In this document: one piece after another, positions 9,610 through 18,640 of the stretch
Position numbering within the stretch: the stretch's first letter is position 1
How the letters are laid out: each line of letters begins with the position of its first letter
NCBI GenBank assembly: GCA_028571685.1
Contig: CM053154.1
Location: forward strand, 2,482,501-2,546,500
Length of the DNA stretch: 64,000 nucleotides
Direction of reading: 5' to 3'
Source: Heterohyrax brucei
Lineage: Eukaryota; Chordata; Mammalia; Hyracoidea; Procaviidae
Translations under genes and position numbers: made by a program
Notes under the pieces: model-generated
The model's input: the letters and a program-made list of their open reading frames with translations, nothing else
The model's database searches: none
What the model was told of the DNA's origin: nothing

Positions 9610-11135
9610 AGTTAATGTGTCCCCAGGTGTAATGGAAACAAATAGGCTCACTGACGACTTAACCATGGAAATAAATTGAGTTCATGTAAAAGCTGGACAA
9701 CAGTGACACTGCTGCGTGTTTAATAGGGCTCAACTGAAATTGATTTAATACGCCCTTGAAATTAGCCATTGATCATTTTTAATTGTTCAGATGTAGACCA
9801 AGTTGTTTTTCTAGGGAGGTAGACTATTTATAACTTGAGCAATTTCTTAAAATGTTGGCTTATTTCTTTCCGATAATGCTGCATTCCGAAGTCAATGCAG
9901 AGTTGCCCAATGCAGGAAAGATTTCCAGACATTATTTCACTGAGAGCCAACGTTTGCATGAGAATGAGCCTGTCTGTGACCCCAGGAAGTTAGCAAGTAG
10001 GAATGCACAAGTCTGTATTTCCACAGTGGATTCACCAGTTTGGGGGCTTCCGGTACCCTGTTCCCTGATAGGTCTGATGTGTTAGTTTGAGTTGGAACTC
10101 AGCCTTCAGCGGTGGAAATCCTCAGCATTGCCATCCACTTTGATTCCGTGTGTAAACTCCTCTATACTCCCTAATTAGTCTTCAAGGTCAGCTCTTTTTT
10201 CCAGGAAACAAGGTACAGTGCAGTTCTGGGACCCTGTGTTTGGCTTTGGGCTCTGTGAGAACACGACATAGGTCTCTTGTGAAGGTCTCAGGTGGGAACA
10301 CCACAGCAGGGCTGTGAACCGTGGGGTCTGAAACACAAAGTGATGTGAGATTCCCAAAGTGGAGTCTCACTGGCAGCACAAGAATAAAAAAGGGTACACC
10401 CTGAGATCTCTACTAAAAGATTGCAATTGATGGTCACGGGCCTCGAGGTTCCCCGGAGGGGAACTCTAGGACAGGAATGGACTGGACTTGGTGACACAGA
10501 GTGACCATGTCCTGTGTGCACTTTATGGTTTTGTGCATCTATAGGATGTTGTCCTGCTGACCTCTTACTGGAAAGGGGGGAGTGAGTGGAGGAAGGGATA
10601 GGAGACTGTTGGGAGGATAAGACATGTATGGAGCGGAGAGGAAGAGTGTGCTGTCACCGGCCAGGTGAGCAGTGGGACCTGCATATAGGTGGGCATGCAA
10701 GTTATATGGGAATGTACATTTTCGTTCAGTCATTAAAAAAAAAAGTGATACGAGATTTCTCAAGCTTGGACTCGATGGCACTTGGCTTGGCTGGCCAAGA
10801 AAGAGCAGTTCAGAGACTTTGGCTGAGGGACAAGGGAGGAGGAAGTGCTGGAGAACCTGTTCTCTTTGTTGTCACTGACTGACTCTAAAATAAAGCCTGT
10901 GACCCTGTCTGGTGGCACCTTGGCACTAATGACCCGAAGAATTTTTAAAAGCTCATCAATAAAACTCACGTGTACTCCGCATTTTTCCAGAAACAGTGTT
11001 TGACCTCTCAGTTTTCCAGATTTACATACCTTGTCGCTGGTAACTGTGGACTTCAGAGGAACCTCGACTCAGTCTCATTTCAGCAGAGCTCTGCTGTCAG
11101 CTGCCACCCAGTAGACTCTGACTCCCGTCCGGATA
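9610..11135. other. Unannotated sequence with AT-rich core at 9625-9990
   Basis: The first 350 bp is AT-rich, complex and free of repeat landmarks, with several ATTA/TAAT cores and ATTGATCATTTTTAATTG near 9770. It looks like a conserved noncoding element rather than decayed transposon, but this cannot be tested without alignment. The rest has no recognisable feature; a short SINE-tail-like string (ACTCGATGGCACTTGGCTTG) occurs at 10770-10789. Confidence 0.4.
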
Positions 11136-11294
11136 CTAAACCCACCACTGTCCGGTCAATCCCGGCTCACAGGGGCCCTGTATGTCAGGGTAGAACTGCC
11201 CCACACGGCTTCCAAGAAGTGCCTGGTAGATTTAAACTGCTGCCGACCTTATGGTTAGCAGCCAAGTTTTTCATCACCGTGCTACCAGGGTTCC
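11136..11294 (-). mobile_element. AfroSINE-type SINE, minus orientation
   Basis: Complete diverged copy: TAAACCCACCACTGTCCGGT, AGGGTAGAACTGCCCC, TTATGGTTAGCAGCC and GTGCTACCAGGGTTCC. Confidence 0.88.
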
Positions 11295-12117
11295 AGAGAG
11301 TTCCGTTGATGGGAGGTATTTGGGTTCAAGTGAGTAAGTAGCGAAGATTCTCAATATTTAGTCAAGGTTGTCTCTAACTCCCGAATAAACACTGGGTTGA
11401 AATAATCTCCAGCATTCTAAGATGCTGGATGGGCCGGCCTAGCTGAGACAGAGGGGGCTATGGGGTCAGCGGTGACAAAGGTGAGCTGCGCCTCAGGGAG
11501 AGAAGAGGAGATTTCCAGGCTCTGCACACAGCTCCTCTTGACGTATTTTGCGACACTGACAAGCATATAACTGCTATGAGTTTCTTTTTCCTTTTAAATG
11601 GGACCTAGCCTAGAAACATGTTCAGTAGTTCACGTATCTTTCACCTAGAAGAACCATTTAAAAATCAAGTATCACATAGAAGCGTAGTGATAAGGCAAAT
11701 GAAGATGATCAGCAATTCCAAAAGCCAGGGTTGGTGGGAGCAGGGGGTGGGAGCGGGGGGTGGGAGCGGGGGGTGGGAGCGGAGGTGGGAGCAGGACGGG
11801 GAAGACGGCACAGCCTTCCCTGAAGGTGGCCTCTGTGGTTACCGAGCTTCCATAAATGCCGGACTGATGACCCTCCCATCATCTCTGTGATTTCCCAGCT
11901 CCGGGAACTGCTTGCTGTGACATGCAGCAGCATTGTGTGTCCTTGTTTCTCTGGAGGGAGCTAAGGCATTGTGTCTGAAGTGCTCCTTGTCTAAGACTGT
12001 TATTATTAGGAATGAGAAATATATATGTAGATACATTCCCCTAGACAAGAGGAAAAAGCAGGAGGAATGCCAGTAATCAGCTCCAAATTTCACCCATCTG
12101 CAGCTATTTCCAGTATG
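11295..12117. other. Unannotated sequence
   Basis: Apart from a G-rich minisatellite at 11733-11798, no repeat, exon or RNA was recognised. Confidence 0.45.
11733..11798 (+). repeat. G-rich 14-15 bp minisatellite
   Basis: Five near-identical units of the form GTGGGAGCGGGGG. The G-runs make a G-quadruplex on the plus strand plausible. Confidence 0.88.
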
Positions 12118-12860
12118 TACATGTCAGTTATTCATTGCTGTGTAAGAAACATATAAAAGCTTAGTCACTTAAAACAGTGGTTGTGTGTTGCTATCAGTTT
12201 TTGTAAACCAAGAACATGGGTTGGGCTCAGCCGGGTGGCTTCTCTGCTCACAGTTGGGGCGCCTGTGACAGTCAGCAGCGTTCAGTTCCCTCTCTCTCCC
12301 CCCGCCCTCTCTCCCTCAACACCCCCGTGTGGACTCTCATCGCCTAGACTAGAACCTCTCACATGGCTTGAGCGTTTCGCAGCCCGGTTGTCGTGGCTGG
12401 TTGTATTTCTCACACGGTGTACTTCTCACAGCAGGGTTGATTGTGGAGGCCCCACGGCTTCGTGGGCTGTGTAACAGAATCAAGAGAGATGGGAGCTGTC
12501 ACGAAGGCTGGTGGGCTTGGGGTCCTTCCCCAAGGGCAGGCCTTCCCGTCACCCAGCTGGGAAGGTTATTTTTCAAATTCCCACTGTGGCCAATCTTATT
12601 TCCAAACTTGGCTCCGGCCATATCTCTTGTCAAATATGCTGTTCTGCAAAGAGGCTTGGCGCACTCCCACCTGGAAACAGAATCTAGCCACTACCACCAA
12701 CCACCAAGTCTCAGCCATCCTAGTGACCTACTTTGACCAATGGACTATAGAGGAGGTGGACCTCTGTCCCAGGGGGCCAGTTCTCACCCGGCCTGACAGT
12801 TTCCTCTTCCTCACAGTCAGAAGGCATTCCTTGGAAGCCAGTCTTTTGTGCTAGGAACGC
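12118..12860 (-). mobile_element. Possible ancient LTR-like repeat, antisense
   Basis: Opening phrase 'tcattgctgtgtaagaaacatat ... cttagtcacttaaaacag' (broken here) resembles the antisense 3' end of old mammalian LTR repeats. The following CT-rich and 'gccatatctcttgtcaaat' blocks fit the same kind of element. I cannot name the family, and the borders are uncertain. Confidence 0.4.
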
Positions 12861-12940
12861 TTCAGATTTTCGTCATTTAGCGGATGTGGAGCACTGTCTC
12901 CTTTGTGTTTTGATTTTCGGTTCCCTAATAACGTGTGAGG

Positions 12941-13098
12941 GGATCTTGGTGGTTTCATAGTTAAGTTCTATGGCTGCTAACCAAAGGGTCAGCAGTTCAA
13001 ATCCACCAGGCACTGCTTGGAAGCTCTGTGGTGCAGTTCTACTCTGTCCTGTAGGGTCACTATGAGTCAGAATTCACTCGGCAATGAATTTGGTTTGT
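12941..13098 (+). mobile_element. AfroSINE-type SINE, plus orientation
   Basis: Complete copy: GGATCTTGGTGGTTTCATAG, GGCTGCTAACCAAAGGGTCA, CAGTTCTACTCTGTCCTGTA, GGGTCACTATGAGTCAGAAT, ending GCAATGAATTTGGTTTG. It shows the tRNA-like and tail modules particularly clearly. Confidence 0.93.
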
Positions 13099-13124
13099 TT
13101 GGGGTAATGTATGATGCTGAGCAT

Positions 13125-13228
13125 CTTTTCACTTTTTTTTTTTTTTACCTTTTTAAAATTGTGCTTTAGGTGGCCATTTACAGGCTATATTGATATCTCC
13201 TAACAAAATTAAAACATATTGTTTCGTG
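13125..13228 (-). mobile_element. LINE 3' UTR repeat, antisense, left piece of a split copy
   Basis: Poly-T (13131-13146) followed by AAATTGTGCTTTAGGTGGCC corresponds to the start of the 4960-5400 repeat. Sequence resembling its next block resumes at about 17017, after an inserted RTE element. The flanks ACATATTGTTTCGTG (13214-13228) and ACATTGTTCTGTG (17017-17029) look like the target site duplicated by that insertion. Confidence 0.6.
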
Positions 13229-13522
13229 CCACCATGTGTCTGTCACTTTGTCGCACTGTGAGGGCTTGCATGTTGATGCTGAAGCCTATGCCACAAGTAT
13301 TCAGATACCAACAGAGTCATCCTTGTCAGACAAGTTTCAGTTGAACCTCCAGATTAAGACACACTAGGAAGAAGAACCTAGAATTCTACTTTTGAAAAGG
13401 ATTAGCCAGTGAAACCCTCATAAACAGCATCAGAACACTGCCCAGGGTAGTGCCAGATGACCCCGCAGATCGGAAGGCCCTTGGAAAATCAATGGGAAAA
13501 AGCTGCTTTCTCAAAGTAAAGC

Positions 13523-13680
13523 CAAAAAAACCACTGGCATTGAGTTGATTCTGACACACACAACCCTACAGATAGAGTAGAACTGGCTCATAGAGTTTCA
13601 AAAGAGCGCCTGACTTATTTGAACTGCTGACCTTTGCATTAGCAGTTGTAGCCCTTAACCATTGTGCCACCTGGGTTACC
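13523..13680 (-). mobile_element. AfroSINE-type SINE nested in the RTE (1 of 3)
   Basis: Reverse-complement order CCACTGGCATTGAGTTGATT, GATAGAGTAGAACTGG, GCATTAGCAGTTGTAGCCC, GTGCCACCTGGGTTACC. It splits the RTE 5' part: RTE-like sequence resumes after it at GTCGACCTGAATGACC. It is therefore younger than the RTE copy. Confidence 0.9.
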
Positions 13681-13894
13681 ACCCCCCCCAAGGAAAGTCG
13701 ACCTGAATGACCTTAGTGGATGGAGTCAAGCCTTTGGAACTTTCCTTTGCTGATGTGGCCTGACTCAAAATGAGAAGAAACAGCTGCAAACCTCCATTAA
13801 CAATCAAAACGTGGAATGTACCAAGTGTGAATCTAGGAAAATTGGGAATTGTCAAAAATGAAATAGACTACATAAACATTGGTATCCCAGGTAT

Positions 13895-14056
13895 TAAAAC
13901 CAAAAAACAGCAAACCCCTACCACTGAGTCAACTTGATATCAGCTCACAGCGGCCCGGTGGGAGGGAGTAGAATCATACCGTAGAGTTTCCGGGAAACAT
14001 CTGGTGGATTCAAGCTGCCCGCCGTGGCACTTCACTGCTGCACCGCCAGGGCTTTC
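13895..14056 (-). mobile_element. AfroSINE-type SINE nested in the RTE (2 of 3)
   Basis: Reverse-complement order CAAACCCCTACCACTGAGTC, GGAGTAGAATCATACCG, GGATTCAAGCTGCCCG, CACCGCCAGGGCTTTC. RTE coding sequence flanks it on both sides (ACATTGGTATCCCAGG before, GAGCCGAAATGG after). Confidence 0.85.
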
Positions 14057-14116
14057 ATCCTGGGCCCTGGGGAGCCGAAATGGGCTTTCATCCTGGGCCC
14101 TGGGGAGCCGAAATGG
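14051..14116 (+). repeat. Perfect 33-bp tandem duplication
   Basis: Positions 14051-14083 and 14084-14116 are identical. The unit begins GCTTTCATCCTGGGCCCTGG at the SINE end and continues into RTE sequence. The duplication therefore postdates the SINE insertion, and perfect identity suggests it is recent. Confidence 0.95.
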
Positions 14117-15168
14117 GCGGGGGTTAGTCATTTGGAATCAGACAGTTGGATGATCTACTACTCCAGCAACTTGAGGAATGGTGTCGTGTGCATCATCAAA
14201 AAGAACATTTCAAGATCTGTCCTGAAAAGCAATGCTGTCAATGACAGGCTAGTAACCCTGCACCTACAAGGAAGGCCAGCCATTACAACCGCTGTCCAGA
14301 TTTACTCACCAGCCACTAAGGTCAGAGGTGAAGAAACTGAGGATTTTTACCAGCTTCTGCAATACTGAATCGATCAAGCAAGCAGTCAGGGTGCACTGAC
14401 CATTACTGGTGATTGGAATACGAAAGCTTGAAACCAAGGTAAAGGGTGGGCAGCTGGAAAATGCAGCCTTGGTGATAGAAAAGATGCCAGAGAGCTCATA
14501 GCTGAATTTTGCAAGACCAACAGCTTCTTCATTGCAAACACCATTTTTCAACAACATAAATGGTAACTATACACATGGAACTCTCCAGATGGAATACACA
14601 AAAATCAAATCGACTACATCTGTGAAGAGAGACAATGGAAAAGCTCAGTATCATCAGTCAGAACAGCGCCAGCGGCTGATTGCGGAACAGATCATCAGCT
14701 GTTGGCATACAAGTTCAAGCTGAAAATGAAAAAAATTAAACCAAGCCCATGAGAGCCAAAGTACAGGTGAATATATGTCACTTGAGTTTATAGACCATCT
14801 CAAGATTAGGTCTGGGCATTGAACACCAATGACCAGGTAGTTTAGAAGGATATCATCCATGACAAAAGCAAGAGGTCTTTAACAAGACAGAAAGGAAAGA
14901 AACGAGCAAATTGATGCCAGAAGAGACACTGAAACTAACCTTAGAATGTCAGATAGCTAAAATAAAAGGAAGAAATGATGAAGTAAAAGAACTGAACAGA
15001 AGACTTCAAACATGGCTCTAGAAGTACGACATTGTAATGACACGTGAAGAGCTGGAGACAGCATGCTCGAAGGGAACAGCACACTCAGTATTTCTCAAGC
15101 TGAAGAAACAGGAGAAAAAAATCCAAGCCTCAAGTTGCAGTAGTGAAGGATTCTACAAAGAGAATGTT

Positions 15169-15320
15169 AACCAAAGCTTGTTCCCATTGAGTGGATTCTG
15201 ACCTCTTGCAATCCCACGGGACACAGAACTGCCTATTGGTCATCCAAGGAGCAGCTGGTGGATTCAAACTGCTGATGTTTGATTCAGCAGCTGAGCTCTT
15301 AATGCCTGCACTAGGACTCC
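15169..15320 (-). mobile_element. AfroSINE-type SINE nested in the RTE (3 of 3)
   Basis: Reverse-complement order CCCATTGAGTGGATTCTGAC, AGCTGGTGGATTCAAACTGC, TTCAGCAGCTGAGCTCTTAA and ending GGACTCC. RTE sequence (AGTAGTGAAGGATTCTAC before; GAAGGTGAAAGGAATACACA after) flanks it. Confidence 0.85.
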
Positions 15321-17016
15321 TTTGTATCACAGATAAACAAAATTATTTGAAAAGAAAAGAAAAGAAAACATTAAATTACACAGAAAGATCAGAAGAAGGT
15401 GAAAGGAATACACAGTCATTATACCAAGAGGAACTGGTTGCTATTTAACCATTTCAAGAAGGAATGTGTGATCAGGGACCACGGGTACTAACAGAAGATG
15501 TTCAGGCTGCGTTGAAGGTGTTGGTGGGAAACAGGGCTCCAGGCGCTGGTAGAACATCAGTTGAGATGTTTCCACAAATGGATGCAACGCTGAAAATGCT
15601 GACACGTCTTTGCCAAGAAGCTTGTAGGACAGCCACCTGGCCAACCGACTGACAGAGATCCGTATTTGTAACTCTTCCCAGGAAAGGTGATCCAACCAAA
15701 TGTGGAAATTATCAAACAACATCATTAGCACCACAGGAAAGTAAAATTTTGCTGAAAATCATCCAAGAGCATATGTAGCCCTATGTTGACACGGAACTGC
15801 CAGAAATTCAGGCTGAATTCGGAAGAGAATATGGAACCAGAGATTATCATTGCTGATACCACATGTGTCTTGGCTGAAAGCAGAGAATACCAGAAAGATG
15901 TTTGTTTACCTGCGTTTTATTTGCCATGCAAAGGCATTCGACTGTGTGGATCGTAACAAATTTCGGATAATATTGTGGAAAATGGGAATTACAGAACATT
16001 TAATTGTGTTCAGGAAGAATCTGTACATGGGTCCAGAGGCAGTCCTTGGGATAGTACAAGGGGATACTGCGTGGTTTAAGGTCAGGAAAGCTATACTTCA
16101 GGGTTCCGCCCATTCACCATACCTATTCATTCTGTATGCTGAACAAATAATTTGAGAAAGTTGATTATATGAAGAAGAATAGAGCATAAGGATTGTAGAA
16201 AGACTCATTGACAATCTGCATTATGCAGATGGCACAAGCTTGCTTGCTGAAAGGGAAGAGGACATAGAACACTCACTGATGAAGATCAAAGACCACCTCC
16301 TACAGTGTGTATTATGCCTCAACATAAAGAAAACAAAAATCTTCAAAATAGGACAAATAAGCAATATCACAGTAAACAGAGAAAGGATTGAAGTTGTCAA
16401 GAATTTTGTTTTGCTTGGTTCCACAGTTGATACCCATGGAAGCAGCACTCCAGAAGTCAGCAGATGCGTTGTGCTGGGCAAGTGTGCTGTAGAAGATTTC
16501 CTTAAAGTTGTTTTGTTGTTTTTTTGTTGTTGTTGTTGTTTTAATAAAGCCGTTAACCTGAAGACTAAGTGCTCTTTACTCCAGCTATGGCATTTTCAGT
16601 CACATCATATGCTTAGAAAAGCTGGACAATGAATAAGGAAAATAGAAGAAAAATTGACATCTTTGAGTTGTGGTGCTGGAGAAGAATATTGACTATACCA
16701 TGGGCCACCAGAAGAACCAACAAATCTGTCTTGGAAGAAATACAACCAGAGCGCTTCTTAGAAGCACTCACGGCAAGACTAAGTCTTCCATACTTTGGAC
16801 ACGTTGTCAGAAGGGACCAGCAGAAGGACCTCATCTGTGGCAGAGTGGAGGATCAGCAAAAAAGAAGACCCTCAACAGCCTGGGCTGACAGTGGCTGCAG
16901 CAACAGGCTCCAGCACAGCAGTGACTGTGGACACAGCTCGGAACTGGCTGTGTTTCTATGGCACACAGAGTCACTTTGAGTCTGAACTGGCTCAATGGCA
17001 CCTAACAACAGCAACG

Positions 17017-17424
17017 ACATTGTTCTGTGACAGTGACTGCCAACCCAGAGAGCGTCCACACTCTCCCCTTCTCAGCCTTGGCATTCCCATTCTCATTGCT
17101 CTGTTTTTTTTATCCCTCCTGGCCTCCTTTGCCCTATGCCTGGGCTGATGTGTCCATTTAGTCCTCTACACAGGGTTAAGCTTTGTGTGTTATTGTTTGT
17201 TTTACAGGCTTCTCTAATCTTTGGCTGAAGGGTGAACCTCAGGAGTGGCCTCAGCACTGGGGCCCATACTCTTAGGGTTTCTCCAGTCTCTGTCAGGCAG
17301 GCAAACCTGGTCTTTTTCTTTCTTTCTTTTTTTTTTTTATGTGTGTAAGGTTTAGTTTTGTTCTGTGTTTTTCTCCTGCTCTCTGTGGGGCCCTCTGTTG
17401 CAGGCCTGGCCGGTGTGGCTGCTG
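17017..17424 (-). mobile_element. LINE 3' UTR repeat, antisense, middle piece of a split copy
   Basis: Continues the repeat of 13125-13228 after the RTE. The block CTTCTCTAATCTTTGGCTG near 17208-17226 is the counterpart of CCTGTCTAATCTTTGGCTG near 5294-5312, in the same orientation. The next break is the SINE/LTR insertion at about 17425, after which the repeat appears to resume at 18093. Confidence 0.65.
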
Positions 17425-18092
17425 GAACACCATTGCTCCGTCTGCTGTCATGGACTGAACTGTGTCTCCCCAAAAATGTGTGTAGTCATTTGGCTGGGCC
17501 ATAATTCCCAATATTTTACAATTGTCTTCCATTTTGTGATTTTCCTATGTGGAATGTTAAAGAGGATTAGGGTGGGACTGTAAATCCCTTCCTAAGGTCC
17601 CTTCCCTACTCTACTCTAAAAGGAGTTCCCTTGGGGTGTGGCCTACCTCACCTTTTAACTTCTTCTCCTACAAAAGCTAAGAGGAAAGGGGAGCAACCAG
17701 AGAGTCGGGGACCTCAGACCAGCAAAGAGCGGTGCTGGGACATGAGCAGACCCCTTGGCAAGAACTGGGGTCCCTGCACCCCCAAAGCTTCTAGTCCAGG
17801 GGAAGATTGACAAAACGGCCCTTCCTCCAGTACAAACAGAAAAAGCCTTCCCCCACAGCAGACATCCTGAATTTGGATCTTCAGTTTACTGGACTGTGAC
17901 AAATAAAATTCTTTGTTTTAAAGTCACCTACCTGTGGTATTTCTGTTAAAGCAGCAGTATCTGACTAAGACATTTGCTAAGTGAAAGGTCAGCAGTTCGA
18001 ATTCACCAGGTGGTACCTAGAAACTCTGAGGCAGGTCTGCTCTGCCCTGTAGGTTTGCTACGAGTCGGAACTGACTCAGTGGCAGTGGTTTA
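17425..18092 (+). mobile_element. AfroSINE-type SINE split by an LTR
   Basis: A short, damaged head (GGAACACCATTGCTCCGTCTGC, 17424-17445, broken here for length) is followed after the LTR by GCTAAGTGAAAGGTCAGCAG, TTCGAATTCACCAGGTGG, CTACGAGTCGGAACTGACTC and AGTGGCAGTGG (17976-18092). The LTR's apparent target duplication TCTGC/TTTGC falls where the SINE normally reads CTGCTAA, which supports insertion into the SINE. Confidence 0.65.
17446..17972 (+). mobile_element. Solitary MaLR-type LTR inside a SINE
   Basis: 527 bp, starting TGTCATGGACTG and ending CTGACTAAGACA. Landmarks include CCCCAAAAATGTGTGTAG, GAGGATTAGGGTGGGACTG, a polyadenylation-like AATAAA at about 17902, and CACCTACCTGTGGTATTTCT. 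Flanking pentamers TCTGC (17441-17445) and TTTGC (17973-17977) match at 4 of 5. Noncoding. Confidence 0.85.
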
Positions 18093-18365
18093 TTGGGCTG
18101 GACTCGTGCAGCGGGGGCTGCGGTGATTGTGATCCGTTAGAACTCTAGGCCGACCTCCCCTTGTGTCTTTGCTTTCCTTCACCACCCCTTGCTCCCAGCA
18201 AGAGGTGCCTTGGTGGTCGCTCACCAGCTCCTGATCCCAGGCACTAGTCATCAAAGTAGGATGTAGAACACTTTATTTATAAACAGTTTTACGCCAGTGG
18301 AGCTAGATGTTTCCCAGGACTAGGGTCCCCAGCTCTCAGCCTGCTGGCTTCGTCCTTCAGAGAGG
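18093..18365 (-). mobile_element. LINE 3' UTR repeat, antisense, right piece of a split copy
   Basis: Inferred continuation of the repeat interrupted at 17425: phrases such as CTTGTGTCTTTGCTTTCCTTC and TGTAGAACACTTTATTTATA fit the afrotherian element as I remember it. There is no second copy of this part in the window for an internal check. Confidence 0.5.
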
Positions 18366-18469
18366 TCGGGTGTGTCTGTGATGCTTCTGTGACTTTGGCT
18401 TGGTCGAGCTCCGCTGACCCCCACAGTGCCATGTGCTGTCTGACCCTTGCCATCCGCATATCTTCTCCA

Positions 18470-18640
18470 GCGAGGTGTCTGTTCAGATGCTTGACCGTCT
18501 CTTAACTGAGTTGTTTGTTTTCTTACTGTTGAATTTCAGTAGTTTGTGTATTTCGGATACAAGTCCTTTATTGGATGTGTATTTTGCAAATATTTTCTCC
18601 CAGTATGTGGCTTCTCTTTTCATTCCAGTAACCTTTTTTT
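18470..18640 (-). mobile_element. L1 fragment, antisense
   Basis: Close to the well-known antisense L1 block: GAGGTGTCTGTTCAGATGCT, TGTTTGTTTTCTTACTGTTG, GGATACAAGTCCTTTATTGG and TTTTGCAAATATTTTCTCCC in order. The short open frame starting at 18433 is a read of this antisense L1. Confidence 0.85.

Larger units (their letters stand above)
13790..16985 (+). pseudogene. Broken RTE endonuclease / reverse transcriptase ORF
   Basis: Coding relic of the RTE element. An apurinic-endonuclease-like part covers about 13.8-14.75 kb (e.g. frame piece NGVVCIIKKNISRSVL at 14177-14224, and QIYSPATKVRGEE). The reverse transcriptase covers about 15.55-16.45 kb: PTDRSVF-equivalent region shifted, KAFDCVDRNKF (motif A, 15928-15960), QGSAHSPYLFILYAEQI (motif B), and HYADGTSLLAE at 16221-16253 (motif C). 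The canonical YADD of motif C reads YADG, so a catalytic aspartate is lost. After it comes LNIKKTKIFKIG and the C-terminal LGSTVDTHGSS block. Frames change many times, three SINEs interrupt it, and stops are frequent; it cannot make protein. An uninterrupted relative would encode about 1,000 residues. Confidence 0.85.
13229..17016 (+). mobile_element. Near full-length RTE (BovB-like) LINE, decayed, carrying three SINEs
   Basis: This 3.8 kb stretch, about 3.3 kb once three nested SINEs are discounted, has the length and order of an RTE element: a 5' part, an endonuclease region, a reverse transcriptase region and a short 3' end CTCAATGGCACCTAACAACA with AAC-type tail. The 3' end lacks poly-A, as usual in RTE. 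Landmark block GCTGATGTGGCCTGACTCAA at 13750-13769. A second, shorter copy is at 54.5-55.9 kb. The reading frame is broken throughout, so the copy is immobile. Its insertion into a LINE 3' UTR is supported by similar flanks. Confidence 0.85.

Noticed and set aside
10762..10795. SINE insertion at the string ACTCGATGGCACTTGGCTTG
   Set aside because: Only about 25 bp of tail-like sequence with no SINE body; too short to call alone, though it resembles the arms at 47.6-47.8 kb.
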